NCBI GenBank assembly: GCA_937862885.1
Contig: CALMEE010000064.1
Location: 1 to 64,000 of the forward strand
Origin: an uncultured Planctomycetaceae bacterium
GTDB taxonomy: Bacteria; Planctomycetota; Planctomycetia; Pirellulales; Pirellulaceae
Direction of reading: 5' to 3'
Length of the DNA: 64,000 bases
Numbering within the stretch: the stretch's first letter is position 1; every line of letters begins with the position of its first letter. Of the stretch, positions 26,171 through 34,822 are shown piece after piece. The position numbers and the translations under genes were made by a program. The notes below the pieces were generated by a model, which was not told where the DNA came from, did not search any database, and was given only the letters and a program-made list of their open reading frames with translations.

Positions 26171-27508
26171 CTAGCTGAACCGCCAGTAGGTGAACACGCG
26201 CCAGATCCACTCCAAAGGGCCAAGTCGAAAAAACCTTTGCCACAGATTCGCAAAGAGGAGAATGGCACCATAAATTCCCAATAACCACACCGCACGTTCC
26301 AGCCAGGTATTGTTACCGAAGCGAGCAAGGCCCCAATGCATCATTACAGCTGACATCAACAAGCTTTCGAGCAGGTAGCAGGACAACGCCATTCGTCCCG
26401 CCTTGGCAAAAATATCTTGCAGCCAACGTGCTTGGCGTGTTTTGCACCATTGCATGATCAAGCTGAGGTACATGAGACTCATTAATGGTCCGCCCAGCAT
26501 TGTAGTGAGCGTTGACAAGGCTAACAGCATGGACGAATTAAACGACAAACCGGCAATCGCACCCGATAGACTTAATGGAAAGCCGACGAAAAATCCGAGC
26601 TTAATAAGTCGTTGATTCCACTCCGGCAATTTTCCCTGGAGAAATCCGGATTTCTGAAGTGCCGCTCCCACACAGAAACAAGGAAGGATCACCCAAAATA
26701 GCATCAGGAAAATAAAGGGAGCGGCCAAGAGATAATTGACCACACGCACAACCGCCGCACTGAGAAAGGGACCGCGCGTCATGATCTTTTTTTCCAGCTC
26801 TATGATTCGACTATCAAATTGTTCGGTTTCGTTCCAGTCAACCAATACCTGAAAATACTTTCCGAGCAACGTATCTCCTTGGGGCATTTCTTTGATCACT
26901 TGATCGGAAGCGCTCATGCCCGCCATGGCGACAATAATTAGGATCGACAGTGACACGATACATAAACCAACGCCGTACACGATGCCGGCGATCTTGATTA
27001 ACGTCCGCGCGGAATATCTTCCCAACCACAACATCCAAAGTCCAACGCCGGCGTAGACCAATAGAATGTCCCCCGGCCATAACAAGACAATGTGAGCCAT
27101 CCCAAAAATGGCTAATAAGCCAAGCCGCCGAATGAACATGGCTTCGAAACTTCTGCCCCTGCGGCGAGCGGATTCGAACATCATCGCTAGGCCAGCGCCA
27201 AACAAGATGGAAAATAGCGGATAAAACTTTCCTGCGCATACGATGTTGGTAAACCAGAAGATGGTAACGCTTAGCGAACCTTCATCCGTGGGCACCGAGG
27301 GCTCTAAGATGGAACCGAAGGGTTGGCCAAATATTTCCGCATTGACGAAAAATATTCCCAACAAAGCGATTCCACGAGCGACATCGATCGCTTGAATGCG
27401 TGCCGCGTCTGGGACCGACTGCAACTCGCGTACGACACTCAAATCTCCCGTGTTGTCATGTTCCTCCGATACGCCAGCGGTTGGTTGATCGACGGAGTCG
27501 TTAAACAT
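26171..27508 (-). CDS. DUF418 / YeiB-family polytopic membrane protein
   Basis: 445-residue inner-membrane protein. After a polar N-terminal tail it shows the family start RIQAIDVARGIALLGIFFVN, the loop GKFYPLFSILFGAGLAMMFE, RRLGLLAIFGMAHIVLLWPGD split by the membrane, and the closing block GPLEWIWRVFTYWRF typical of DUF418. About ten transmembrane helices are apparent. The family is related to acyltransferase-like heparan transferases, but its function is undefined. The start at ATG 27508 has AAAGGA 8 bp upstream. The gene appears monocistronic. Confidence 0.88.
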   Translation of the reverse strand: MFNDSVDQPTAGVSEEHDNTGDLSVVRELQSVPDAARIQAIDVARGIALLGIFFVNAEIFGQPFGSILEPSVPTDEGSLSVTIFWFTNIVCAGKFYPLFSILFGAGLAMMFESARRRGRSFEAMFIRRLGLLAIFGMAHIVLLWPGDILLVYAGVGLWMLWLGRYSARTLIKIAGIVYGVGLCIVSLSILIIVAMAGMSASDQVIKEMPQGDTLLGKYFQVLVDWNETEQFDSRIIELEKKIMTRGPFLSAAVVRVVNYLLAAPFIFLMLFWVILPCFCVGAALQKSGFLQGKLPEWNQRLIKLGFFVGFPLSLSGAIAGLSFNSSMLLALSTLTTMLGGPLMSLMYLSLIMQWCKTRQARWLQDIFAKAGRMALSCYLLESLLMSAVMMHWGLARFGNNTWLERAVWLLGIYGAILLFANLWQRFFRLGPLEWIWRVFTYWRFS

Positions 27509-27836
27509 TAGAGATCCTTTAGGTTTAAATGTCTTCTCTCATTACCGACCGGCATTGCAGATTGCGAGGCCGTTGAATTCTAACGAATCTTGGAACTGAA
27601 GGTACACGCCGGTCGAATGCAAGAAAAATCTGCAAACGATTTGGCGGTTGCGCGCTCGGCGGACTTTCAATTTGCCGCTTCTTCTGCGAATGATTCCTGC
27701 CGTTCGATAGAGATCGGGCACAAATCAGAATTTAATGGCGGGTTATCCTGGTACCGGGGAAATGGATGGAAGCACACCTGTTGTTTGCAAATCACTGCGT
27801 CACTCTCTCGGCTGAAAACAGCAAAATTATCACCTG
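27509..27836. other. intergenic, no gene seen
   Basis: 328 bp between the DUF418 gene and the SerA-like gene, both on the minus strand. Reading frames here are shadows without family similarity. It should contain the DUF418 promoter. Confidence 0.35.
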
Positions 27837-29111
27837 TCAAAACAAAATGCGACAATGGATTGTGCCGTGAACTTGCTTGAGTTGGCTGATCGCAAACTGG
27901 CTGTAGTATTCGTTTTCGATGTCAAAAATGACATAGCCGAGTTCGGCTGACGTCTGCAGGAACTGCCCGGAGACATTCACTTGATGATTCGAGAAAATGC
28001 GGTTGATGCAGGTCAATACGCCAGGTTGGTTGCGATGAATGTGCAGCAAACGGCGTTGCCCCGGCGCCAAGTCAGGCAAGGCGACCTGAGGAAAATTCAC
28101 AGCGCCAACCGTCGAACCTGTGTCACTAAATTTAACCAGCTTCTGAGCGACTTCGATGCCAATGTGATATTGCGTCCGCTGTTCAGTCCCAGCATAGTGC
28201 GGCAATAACAAAACATTTTGCATTGCCCCCAATCTTTGGTAAGCCGATCGGTCAATGGAAGCGTCGCTCGTTGGCTTTGAGGTCAATTCAACGGTATTCA
28301 AGGCCGCCCCCAAGAGACGTTGGCTCTCGACGGCGTCAGCCAGTGCCTTGAGGTTAACGATTTGCATGGGGCTGGCATTGATAAGTACGCCGGCTGTTTT
28401 CATGTGGGCGATTTCGGTTTGATCGATGAGAGGCTTCTTGGATGAAGCGTGCGGGACATGGATTGAAACGATATCCGAAGATCTTAAAAGTTCTTCGAGC
28501 GGAACTTGGCGGGCGCGCCCTCGGGGCCCTAAAGCCAATACATCGGAGAAAACAACTTCCATTCCCATTGCTTCGGCCAGCAAGCCGACTTGCGCTCCAG
28601 AATCGCCGTAACCGACGATACCCCAACGTTTGCCATAAACGGCGCTGTCGTGCTTGATGTTTGCGACGTCGACTGGCGTCGTCGTTGCCGCTTGGTCCAA
28701 GCTGAAGTTTCGAGCTACGTTTTGCGTTAAAACTATCGCTTCGGCGATGACCAATTCGGCAATGCTCGTTTTGTCGGTGTACATAGCACTGAATACAGGA
28801 ATCCCGCGCTGCTTAGCAGCTTCGACATCGATGTTGTCTGTAGTGCTGCCAAAACATCCGATTGCCAACAATTTTTCGGCACGGTCAAGAACTTCCTGGG
28901 TTAACTTTGTCTCGCCGCGAATGCCAAGGAAACGCGCTTGGGCAATCGCCGAGCTGAACTCAGGTTCTTGGAGGCTGGAATCAAAGTAGTCGATCGATGA
29001 GTATCCGCAGGAGCGAAGGGTTTGTCTGGCCGAAGTATGGATATCGTGTTGAAGAACGAATTTGATTTTTGACTTATCGAAAGAAAGCAAATCAATCATG
29101 GAGTCAGTCAT
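27837..29111 (-). CDS. SerA-like D-3-phosphoglycerate dehydrogenase homologue with altered active site
   Basis: 424 residues, colinear with E. coli SerA along its whole length: N-terminal substrate lobe (IRGETKLTQEVLDRAEKLLA), Rossmann motif GIVGYGDSGAQVG, and a C-terminal ACT domain (about 350-424, LLHIHRNQPGVLTCINRIF). However, the catalytic arginine of the NASRG motif is Pro248 (NASPM). The region of the active-site Glu (DVFxxEP in SerA) reads NTVELTSKP, with Thr where Glu is expected by count, although Glu275 is close. His305 (LLPHYAG) is kept. It either uses another substrate or chemistry, or acts as a serine-sensing regulator. Overlaps the small upstream ORF by ATGA. Confidence 0.8.
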   Translation of the reverse strand: MTDSMIDLLSFDKSKIKFVLQHDIHTSARQTLRSCGYSSIDYFDSSLQEPEFSSAIAQARFLGIRGETKLTQEVLDRAEKLLAIGCFGSTTDNIDVEAAKQRGIPVFSAMYTDKTSIAELVIAEAIVLTQNVARNFSLDQAATTTPVDVANIKHDSAVYGKRWGIVGYGDSGAQVGLLAEAMGMEVVFSDVLALGPRGRARQVPLEELLRSSDIVSIHVPHASSKKPLIDQTEIAHMKTAGVLINASPMQIVNLKALADAVESQRLLGAALNTVELTSKPTSDASIDRSAYQRLGAMQNVLLLPHYAGTEQRTQYHIGIEVAQKLVKFSDTGSTVGAVNFPQVALPDLAPGQRRLLHIHRNQPGVLTCINRIFSNHQVNVSGQFLQTSAELGYVIFDIENEYYSQFAISQLKQVHGTIHCRILF

Positions 29112-29302
29112 AACGTAACGAAGTTATTCTCCTCGGATGGGTGCGAAGGGATCCAAGTAAGTGTGTCGAGTTCCGCGAGCGAAGCGATTTGGATTGCATC
29201 AACAAAGAAGTGGCAACTACTGTTTGTATCAGTTAGTCTCGGAAAAGCCAGATGGCCTGAGCGATAATCGAATTCCATTCCCAATGAGAAATAGAATGAC
29301 AT
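29108..29302 (-). CDS. possible small protein upstream of serA-like gene
   Basis: 64-residue frame whose TGA stop overlaps the ATG of the SerA-like gene (ATGA), the classic arrangement for translational coupling. Composition is ordinary for protein and there is no similarity I recognise. It has no good ribosome site. It could be a leader peptide or a chance frame. Confidence 0.25.
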   Translation of the reverse strand: MSFYFSLGMEFDYRSGHLAFPRLTDTNSSCHFFVDAIQIASLAELDTLTWIPSHPSEENNFVTL

Positions 29303-29415
29303 GATGACGTTCTACAGACCTAATGGCCTCTTATTGAGAACAAGTCGGCGAGACGGTCAATTTCGCCGCCATTAGTTAGCTCTTGGCGGAGTTCTTATTT
29401 TGTTGCAAGCGGAAT

Positions 29416-31362
29416 TTAGAGATCACGCGGCGTAATATCGAATTCACCAACTTTCACCCCTTGAGGTGACTTCACAATGATGCGAACCGTGAGGTTAAAA
29501 CCGCGAATCACCTCGGCTTCTTCTTCGCTGATCGCATCTTGAATGAAACTTTGCTTGTAGCTGGGCGATGCGTGAAATCCGCGAGGACTAGACTCGATAA
29601 TTCCGTTAGCCAACGTGTACTCAAACTGGACCGAGGTCGCCCCGAGACGACGCACGGACATGCCTGTGAAGTAGCCTCCCCAAGAATCAACGTGTTGATC
29701 CGCAGTGCTATTGTATAGATCGACTAATTGGTCTAACAAATCGTTCGCTCGTGTTCCGGAACTTTGTGTCGCTAAGTCTTTGGGAACATTGAAAAGATCT
29801 GGAGACAACGCGACATTGAGCTGCACATGTTGTATCGTTGTCTCATTGCGCTTTTCGCGTTCAGCGTAGCCCACCTGATGAAAAGGATACTTCACACCGT
29901 CCACGGTTTTGAAATCTCGAATGTGGATTTCACCTTGATTGATATCTTTCGTTGAAAACGCGACATGGTTCAGTCGCCCATCTGCATACAAATACCACGA
30001 TAGACAAGTCGTTCGATCATCATTGAACATTTTCAATTCCGTAACTTCCTGCCCATTGATATTGGAACGCGCGCCAAGCTCAAAATTCTTTGACTTTTGC
30101 AGCATTTCCACTGAGGAAAAGGGATATCGGCTCAAAATGCTGTTCTTGAAATGGTCCTGCTCATTCGAAAAAGACTTTTCCCTGGCAACATCGATGGTCC
30201 AAGAAAATGTGGGCGTTGCTCCACTCGACATTCTGATTCCCCGCAATTGACTGGGAGAGTCAAACACGTATTCGAATAGCGACGAAGCATTCAGCGCCAA
30301 GTGCTGGTACGAGGATTCGAACGTCTGTCCGTTTTCAAAGAACGTTGATCGGCCATTGATTTTAAACGAGTTGATTTGTCGCAAGCGGTCCTCACCACCC
30401 AAAAACTCGATGTGCTTTTGCCACAGCCGTTTGGCGGGATTAATTCCCGGACCAATTACCCAATCCGCACTCGACCCGGCCAGGACAGGTGACTGCCCGT
30501 CGGCCGACAAATTATTGTTGAAAACGTATTCATTCGTTTTCTTGCGCACATAAGCCACTAGCCCATCTAAATGCAACTTGTCGTTATCGTAGTAACCCGA
30601 TTCTGCATTGCCGCCCAGATACTGCAACACGAAAAACGTGAAAACACTGTGCTCAAGTTCATCATGCTCCCAACTGAATTGGGTTTCGTTGCAACTAAAC
30701 AAAACCGTAAGTCCACCCGGTATTGTGCGATTTGTTTCATGGACCGAACCCAAGTTCATCCTCAACGCTGACTTGCGCCGACCGGTAGTCGAAAGAAAAT
30801 CGTTGCGGCATGCATCCACCAAAAACAACTTTCGGCTCGCCTGACATTCCTTTAACAAACTCAGCACTTGGCTAATCGGCAAAAGCGATGATTTGTCGGT
30901 CGGATCTGCATCTTCGGGGCAAAAATACGTTTCACGACTTCCGTCTTCTAGCGGCTCTTCGTCGCTGAATTGTAGGCCGTGTCCCGAAAGACCAACGATA
31001 ATCGTGTCGCCTGGCGCACAACTGCGCAGTTGTGTACGCAGTATCTGCAGAATCTTATCTGGGTTGTTCGGCTTCAGCACGGAAGAGCGAGACCTGCTCG
31101 TCATCACCTTGGTTTGAAATCCAAGGGCATTGAGGGCCTTGGCCAATTCTTGCGCATCACGTTCCGTGTAATTCAACTGCGAGAGGAATTCTTCGTTGTA
31201 AGACTCAACACCAACCAACACCGCGTATTTGTCCTGTGAAAACGCGCTATATTGGCTGGCCGTCCCAGTGAGCAACGCGAAAACTATGAAATACGAGACA
31301 AGTTGGCCCGCGCGCTTAACGGAATTTCGGAAGTGACGTACGGTCGAATTTTGACGAGCCAT
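29416..31362 (-). CDS. secreted caspase-like (C14) protein with LolA-like C-terminal domain
   Basis: 648 residues. A signal peptide lies near residues 21-43. The caspase domain (about 45-300) has KYAVLVGVESYNE, catalytic H128 in VGLSGHGL and C185 in LFLVDACRND, plus AVYNQLNYTERDA-type helix content, so the dyad is intact. From about 320 the protein changes: HIEFLGGEDRLRQINSFKI begins a beta-rich domain ending in FKTVDGVKYPFHQVGY and PDLFNVP. This resembles the LolA / outer-membrane-lipoprotein-sorting fold (inference from pattern). Caspases of this kind cleave after Arg/Lys and act in stress or regulated death. The export signal places it in the periplasm. No partner gene is adjacent. Confidence 0.85.
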   Translation of the reverse strand: MARQNSTVRHFRNSVKRAGQLVSYFIVFALLTGTASQYSAFSQDKYAVLVGVESYNEEFLSQLNYTERDAQELAKALNALGFQTKVMTSRSRSSVLKPNNPDKILQILRTQLRSCAPGDTIIVGLSGHGLQFSDEEPLEDGSRETYFCPEDADPTDKSSLLPISQVLSLLKECQASRKLFLVDACRNDFLSTTGRRKSALRMNLGSVHETNRTIPGGLTVLFSCNETQFSWEHDELEHSVFTFFVLQYLGGNAESGYYDNDKLHLDGLVAYVRKKTNEYVFNNNLSADGQSPVLAGSSADWVIGPGINPAKRLWQKHIEFLGGEDRLRQINSFKINGRSTFFENGQTFESSYQHLALNASSLFEYVFDSPSQLRGIRMSSGATPTFSWTIDVAREKSFSNEQDHFKNSILSRYPFSSVEMLQKSKNFELGARSNINGQEVTELKMFNDDRTTCLSWYLYADGRLNHVAFSTKDINQGEIHIRDFKTVDGVKYPFHQVGYAEREKRNETTIQHVQLNVALSPDLFNVPKDLATQSSGTRANDLLDQLVDLYNSTADQHVDSWGGYFTGMSVRRLGATSVQFEYTLANGIIESSPRGFHASPSYKQSFIQDAISEEEAEVIRGFNLTVRIIVKSPQGVKVGEFDITPRDL

Positions 31363-31881
31363 GTGCTAATGATTCCTAGCAAAAAAGGTGAAACGCTTCC
31401 GCAGATTTATTCAACAGTGGCCGATTGTCAACGCGTCGATCTCAACTGGCGAAAGCTAAGTCACCAATGCGATACGATTCAAGGAATTCCCAAGTTTGCG
31501 TTTACCGCGCTCGGCGAAATTCGCGAAGGATTCGCCGGTGACTAAAGCTCTGGCGACGTGCCAGGTACATGACAACTGCACGGAGTCAACCAAAGATAGC
31601 GGGTTTTGCATGCTGTTTGTCATCGGACTAACTTGGAAAAATAGCAAATTCCATGTCGTCGCCGCGCCACCCGATATCCAATGCTGACAGTTCATTAGGC
31701 GAAAAACACTCGGGTTTCGTATCAAATATTTTCTCAAAGCCCGGATGTTTGGCAATTAGGCATCAAATTCATGCATTCTGAAACGGAATCGAGGGCCTAG
31801 TGCTAGAAGCGACCGATAACTCGTGGCCGGGAACCGTCGACAATGGAAGGCTACGATGTTGCCAAAGTTGGTATGCCAATG
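31363..31881. other. intergenic, no gene seen
   Basis: 520 bp upstream of the caspase gene and downstream of the RNA terminator. Frames on both strands look like noise. It should hold the caspase promoter. Confidence 0.35.
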
Positions 31882-31912
31882 AAAAAAGGTGCCTGTGAAC
31901 CACAGGCACCTT
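31882..31912 (-). terminator. intrinsic terminator, minus strand
   Basis: A perfect 12-bp stem (AAGGTGCCTGTG, loop of 3, CACAGGCACCTT at 31886-31912) is followed on the minus strand by a run of T (forward A run 31882-31887). It is the only textbook rho-independent terminator I see in the window. It ends the candidate RNA, or the MurE-like transcript. Confidence 0.8.
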
Positions 31913-32075
31913 CGTGTTCCCTGGCACTGGGAGGCGAACCTCCCAGTGCTCAGTCTGAAGCTCAGTCGTGAGCACTTATCGAAACGGTCGACCCAGAAAC
32001 CATTGTCTCGATAAGTAAAATGCTCGAACCCCAGGAGGGAGGCAATGTTGAGTTCCCGCAATCTCAACATCAGCG
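31882..32075 (-). ncRNA. candidate structured RNA of four hairpins
   Basis: Read on the minus strand, about 190 nt form consecutive stems. They are: 32045-32070 (8 bp, ATGTTGAG/CTCAACAT); 31970-32025 (GAGCA and ACTTATCGA arms, with a 4-nt bulge and a ~25-nt apical region); 31924-31949 (perfect 11 bp, TTCG loop); and the terminator hairpin 31886-31912. A direct repeat ACTGAGC lies between the second and third. There is no credible reading frame. It matches no RNA class I know (not 6S, SRP, tmRNA or RNase P). It lies between the MurE-like and caspase genes. A promoter is not certain. It could also be a long 3' UTR of the MurE-like gene. Confidence 0.55.
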
Positions 32076-32262
32076 ACCAAGCATCTATTGGGCTACTTTT
32101 ATCCTCGCAATACTATTCCAACTTTTGTTTTCAGATCCCGCACGCAATCTCAAGCTCTAATGACCTGATCTTTGATGCGAAGTAACGTTTACTGTAGTAC
32201 ACGATGCCATTCAAGATCACTTGTTGCAATTTTGAAAACAATTGTGCCCACATGAGACAATG

Positions 32263-33801
32263 CTAGCAATCTGTATCATCTAGGCGAAATGGACCCGAGC
32301 TTCTCTTGTGATCCATGAGCGGGGAAACGGGATGCTCGTAGAGCCAGGCCTGACAAATCTCGCGGTCCGTCAATTGCCAGCGGCCTTGATCGAGAGAACA
32401 CACCGGCTTATCGCCGAAACCGACTACCAAGACACAATCGCCCTTGTGAGCTTGTTGAAGTGCCCATTCGATGGCCGTAACTCGATTGGGAATCACGTGC
32501 GCACGAGCGGGTTGTTTGAATCCATCTAGCCACTGGTGGCAAAGCTCCAGTTGACGGCACTCGGAGATCAGTGGTGTGGAAAGCACGGGTACGTGACACC
32601 CGTTTTCGAGGACCCGACCCATTTCCGATTGCCCGTCCGCTTTTTCTCCTACGGCTGCCACGCAAATTAGCTTGCCCTGTGTCATGCGTTTTAGCGTCGA
32701 CAGCGTTCCCGCAAGGCGGCGAGGAGAATCCGCTAAGTCGACGAAGACAGCAAATGGTTGTCCACATTCGACGCGTTCCAATCGTCCAGCGATTCGCCGT
32801 AGGTTTTCCAGCCCCTTTACGATGGTTGGCAAATCGTGGCCAGCGGCAAGCGCCGCTGAAGCCGCGGCCAAGCAATTCATAATGTGGTTTCGACCGATAA
32901 TTTCCGTGCGCACTGGTGCTGTTTCATTGCCGGCCGTCAGTAGAAACACCTGCTCACTGAAGCATTCTTCGAGGGGAGTGGCGGTTACTTCGGCATCCTG
33001 CTTTATCGCATACGTGATAGCAGGCCGCTTGAGGTTCTCCAGCAACTGATTGGAAGCTGGATCATCCGCGTTTAAAATTGCGATCCCCGTCGAGTTCAAG
33101 TAGTCAAGCAGGCGGAGCGTGACTTGACGATAGTTGGCCGCTGAATTGTGATAATTCAGATGATGCGCACGGATATTTCCAATAATGGCCGCATCAAGTT
33201 GCATGCCCGCAAATTGGTGATTGGCGAGTTGGAGACTAGAAGCCTCAATGATTGCTTGCGTAGCGCCGCTCAAAGTGGCGTGGCTCAGCCAATCTGCAAG
33301 TTCCGCCGTTGATCGCTTTTCTGAGCAATTCCAGACGTTTGACCATCGCCCTTCGTCACCAATCGTGGTCTTTAGGCTGCTTGCGACCGCTACCTGCTCA
33401 CCTGCGGCTATTAATACGTTTTGGAGAAGGTGGGCGATCGTAGTTTTGCCATCCGAGCCCGTTATGCCAAAGGTAGTTAGGTATTGCGAAGGGTTGCCAG
33501 CGAGTGTTTGACAGATTCTCGCATAGGCCTCGTTAGAATTGTCGACAATGCACTGCGGCACATCGACGGCCAATAGTCGTTCACTCAGTATGGCTTTGGC
33601 ACCCCGTGCAATTGCCAATTCAACTTGTTCATGACCGTCCGAGTCAGCATCGACCATCGCGACGAACAAATCGTTTTTTTGGCATTCATTCCAATTCCCG
33701 CAACAGGTCTTGATGAGCACGTCATTGGCCCCGAAGAATTGGCTGCCGGGGAGAATTTGTCTTAGACTGATGCCAAAATCTTCCGTAATTGCATTTCGCA
33801 T
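32263..33801 (-). CDS. MurE-like Mur ligase paralogue, likely not a canonical MurE
   Basis: 512-residue protein with the three Mur-ligase domains. ATP loop GITGSDGKTT (112-121) is intact and IEASSLQLANHQ, NIRAHHLNYH, GRNHIMNCLAAASAAL and RRIAGRLERVE match MurE positions. But the carbamylated lysine of MurE (Y-E-A-A-K) aligns with Thr228 (YRQVT), the substrate motif DNPR is absent (the region reads LSTPLISE), and GCGGDRD is AVGEKADG. It may ligate a different amino acid, or be a regulator. The start is firm: AAGGAGG lies 6 bp before ATG 33801. No dcw cluster is near. Confidence 0.82.
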   Translation of the reverse strand: MRNAITEDFGISLRQILPGSQFFGANDVLIKTCCGNWNECQKNDLFVAMVDADSDGHEQVELAIARGAKAILSERLLAVDVPQCIVDNSNEAYARICQTLAGNPSQYLTTFGITGSDGKTTIAHLLQNVLIAAGEQVAVASSLKTTIGDEGRWSNVWNCSEKRSTAELADWLSHATLSGATQAIIEASSLQLANHQFAGMQLDAAIIGNIRAHHLNYHNSAANYRQVTLRLLDYLNSTGIAILNADDPASNQLLENLKRPAITYAIKQDAEVTATPLEECFSEQVFLLTAGNETAPVRTEIIGRNHIMNCLAAASAALAAGHDLPTIVKGLENLRRIAGRLERVECGQPFAVFVDLADSPRRLAGTLSTLKRMTQGKLICVAAVGEKADGQSEMGRVLENGCHVPVLSTPLISECRQLELCHQWLDGFKQPARAHVIPNRVTAIEWALQQAHKGDCVLVVGFGDKPVCSLDQGRWQLTDREICQAWLYEHPVSPLMDHKRSSGPFRLDDTDC

Positions 33802-34017
33802 CGAGGCCTCCTTGCCCGAAGTAAATTAAATTACCGGCCGCTTATCCCTGTCGGCCGCGCATCCTTGCAGATGACAATGGTTGATTCTCAATAACCGATC
33901 AACTATGTCAAGATGAATCTTTCCACCACATCTATTGCTGAAGAATTTGTATACTATGCTTGCATGTCAGATATGTTAGGATAGGCGAACTAAGCCATTG
34001 AAGGCGAATAGGCACAA
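33802..34017. promoter_or_regulatory. divergent promoter region, MurE-like / HTH-PTS gene
   Basis: 216 bp between divergent starts. The minus side has an excellent ribosome site (AAGGAGG). The plus side holds AT-rich TATACTATGC near 33950 that could be a -10, without a good -35. No operator recognised. Confidence 0.35.
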
Positions 34018-34755
34018 GTGATCTTTTCGAGTATTACACGCCATATGTCAAACGAGGACTTCGATTCGAATGCACTGGCAACGTTCTTGCATTTAACACC
34101 GGCACAAGTCGAGAAAATGGCTGAACGTGGAAAACTCCCAGGTCGCAAAGTTGGAGGCAAATGGCGGTTTTCGCAAGCGGAAATTCACCATTGGTTCGAA
34201 ACCCGCATCGGTGTTTCCGATCCAACTGAATTGATTCAGGTCGAACTGATGCTGGAACGACAACCGTCCGAAAGCTTGGCTGAGACAGTTCGTATTTCTG
34301 ATCTAATGATGGAAAGTGCGATGTGTATCCCATTGCTTGCCCGCACGCGCAATTCAGTCATTCAACGGCTATGCGATCAAGCCAGCCAAGCCGGAGTGTT
34401 GTGGGACGCGAATCAGTTGGCGGATTTGATCCGTCAACGCGAAGATTTGCATCCTACAGCACTTGAAAACGGTGTCGCCTTGTTGCACCCGCGACGCCCA
34501 CAACCTGAATTGATGGCTGAGCCGTTTATCGCATTGGGTGTCACCACTGGAGGCATCCCGTTTGGTGGTCCGCGCGGCGTATTGACGGACCTGTTCTTTC
34601 TAGTTGCTTCCTGCGATGATGCCGGGCATTTAAAAGTGTTGGCCCGCTTGAGTCGCTTGATCAGCAATCGAGATTTGCTGGAACATTTACGCATTGCGGG
34701 CAGCCCCAAGGAAGCTATCGCAGCGATTGCCAAATGCGAAGACGCCATTGATTGA
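34018..34755 (+). CDS. HTH (excisionase-type) domain fused to PTS fructose-type EIIA
   Basis: 245 residues from GTG 34018; ATG 34045 (MSNEDFDSN) is the other candidate. The N-terminus (about 15-70) is a MerR/excisionase helix-turn-helix, ATFLHLTPAQVEKMAERGKLPGRKVGGKWRFSQAEI. The rest is a PTS EIIA type 2 domain with phospho-acceptor His157 in NGVALLHPRRP and the TTGGIPFGGPRG and LTDLFFLVAS blocks. The His is present, so phosphoryl input from HPr/NPr is possible. No EIIB/C permease lies nearby, so a regulatory PTS-Ntr-like role coupled to DNA binding is more likely than sugar uptake. Confidence 0.85.
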   Translation: MIFSSITRHMSNEDFDSNALATFLHLTPAQVEKMAERGKLPGRKVGGKWRFSQAEIHHWFETRIGVSDPTELIQVELMLERQPSESLAETVRISDLMMESAMCIPLLARTRNSVIQRLCDQASQAGVLWDANQLADLIRQREDLHPTALENGVALLHPRRPQPELMAEPFIALGVTTGGIPFGGPRGVLTDLFFLVASCDDAGHLKVLARLSRLISNRDLLEHLRIAGSPKEAIAAIAKCEDAID

Positions 34756-34822
34756 TGGATTCAGAGATTGGACGTACAACCTTTGCATCTGGGAAAAACG
34801 CTTTGGCGAATCGAGTTGTCGA

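Noticed and set aside
25914-26288. 124-codon minus ORF partly outside the DUF418 gene
   Set aside because: Reasonable length but no recognised similarity and overlap with the DUF418 3' end; not supported as a gene, so only mentioned in the intergenic entry.
31769-31975. Minus-strand ORF through the hairpin region
   Set aside because: It reads through the perfect stems and terminator of the candidate RNA; composition does not support protein.
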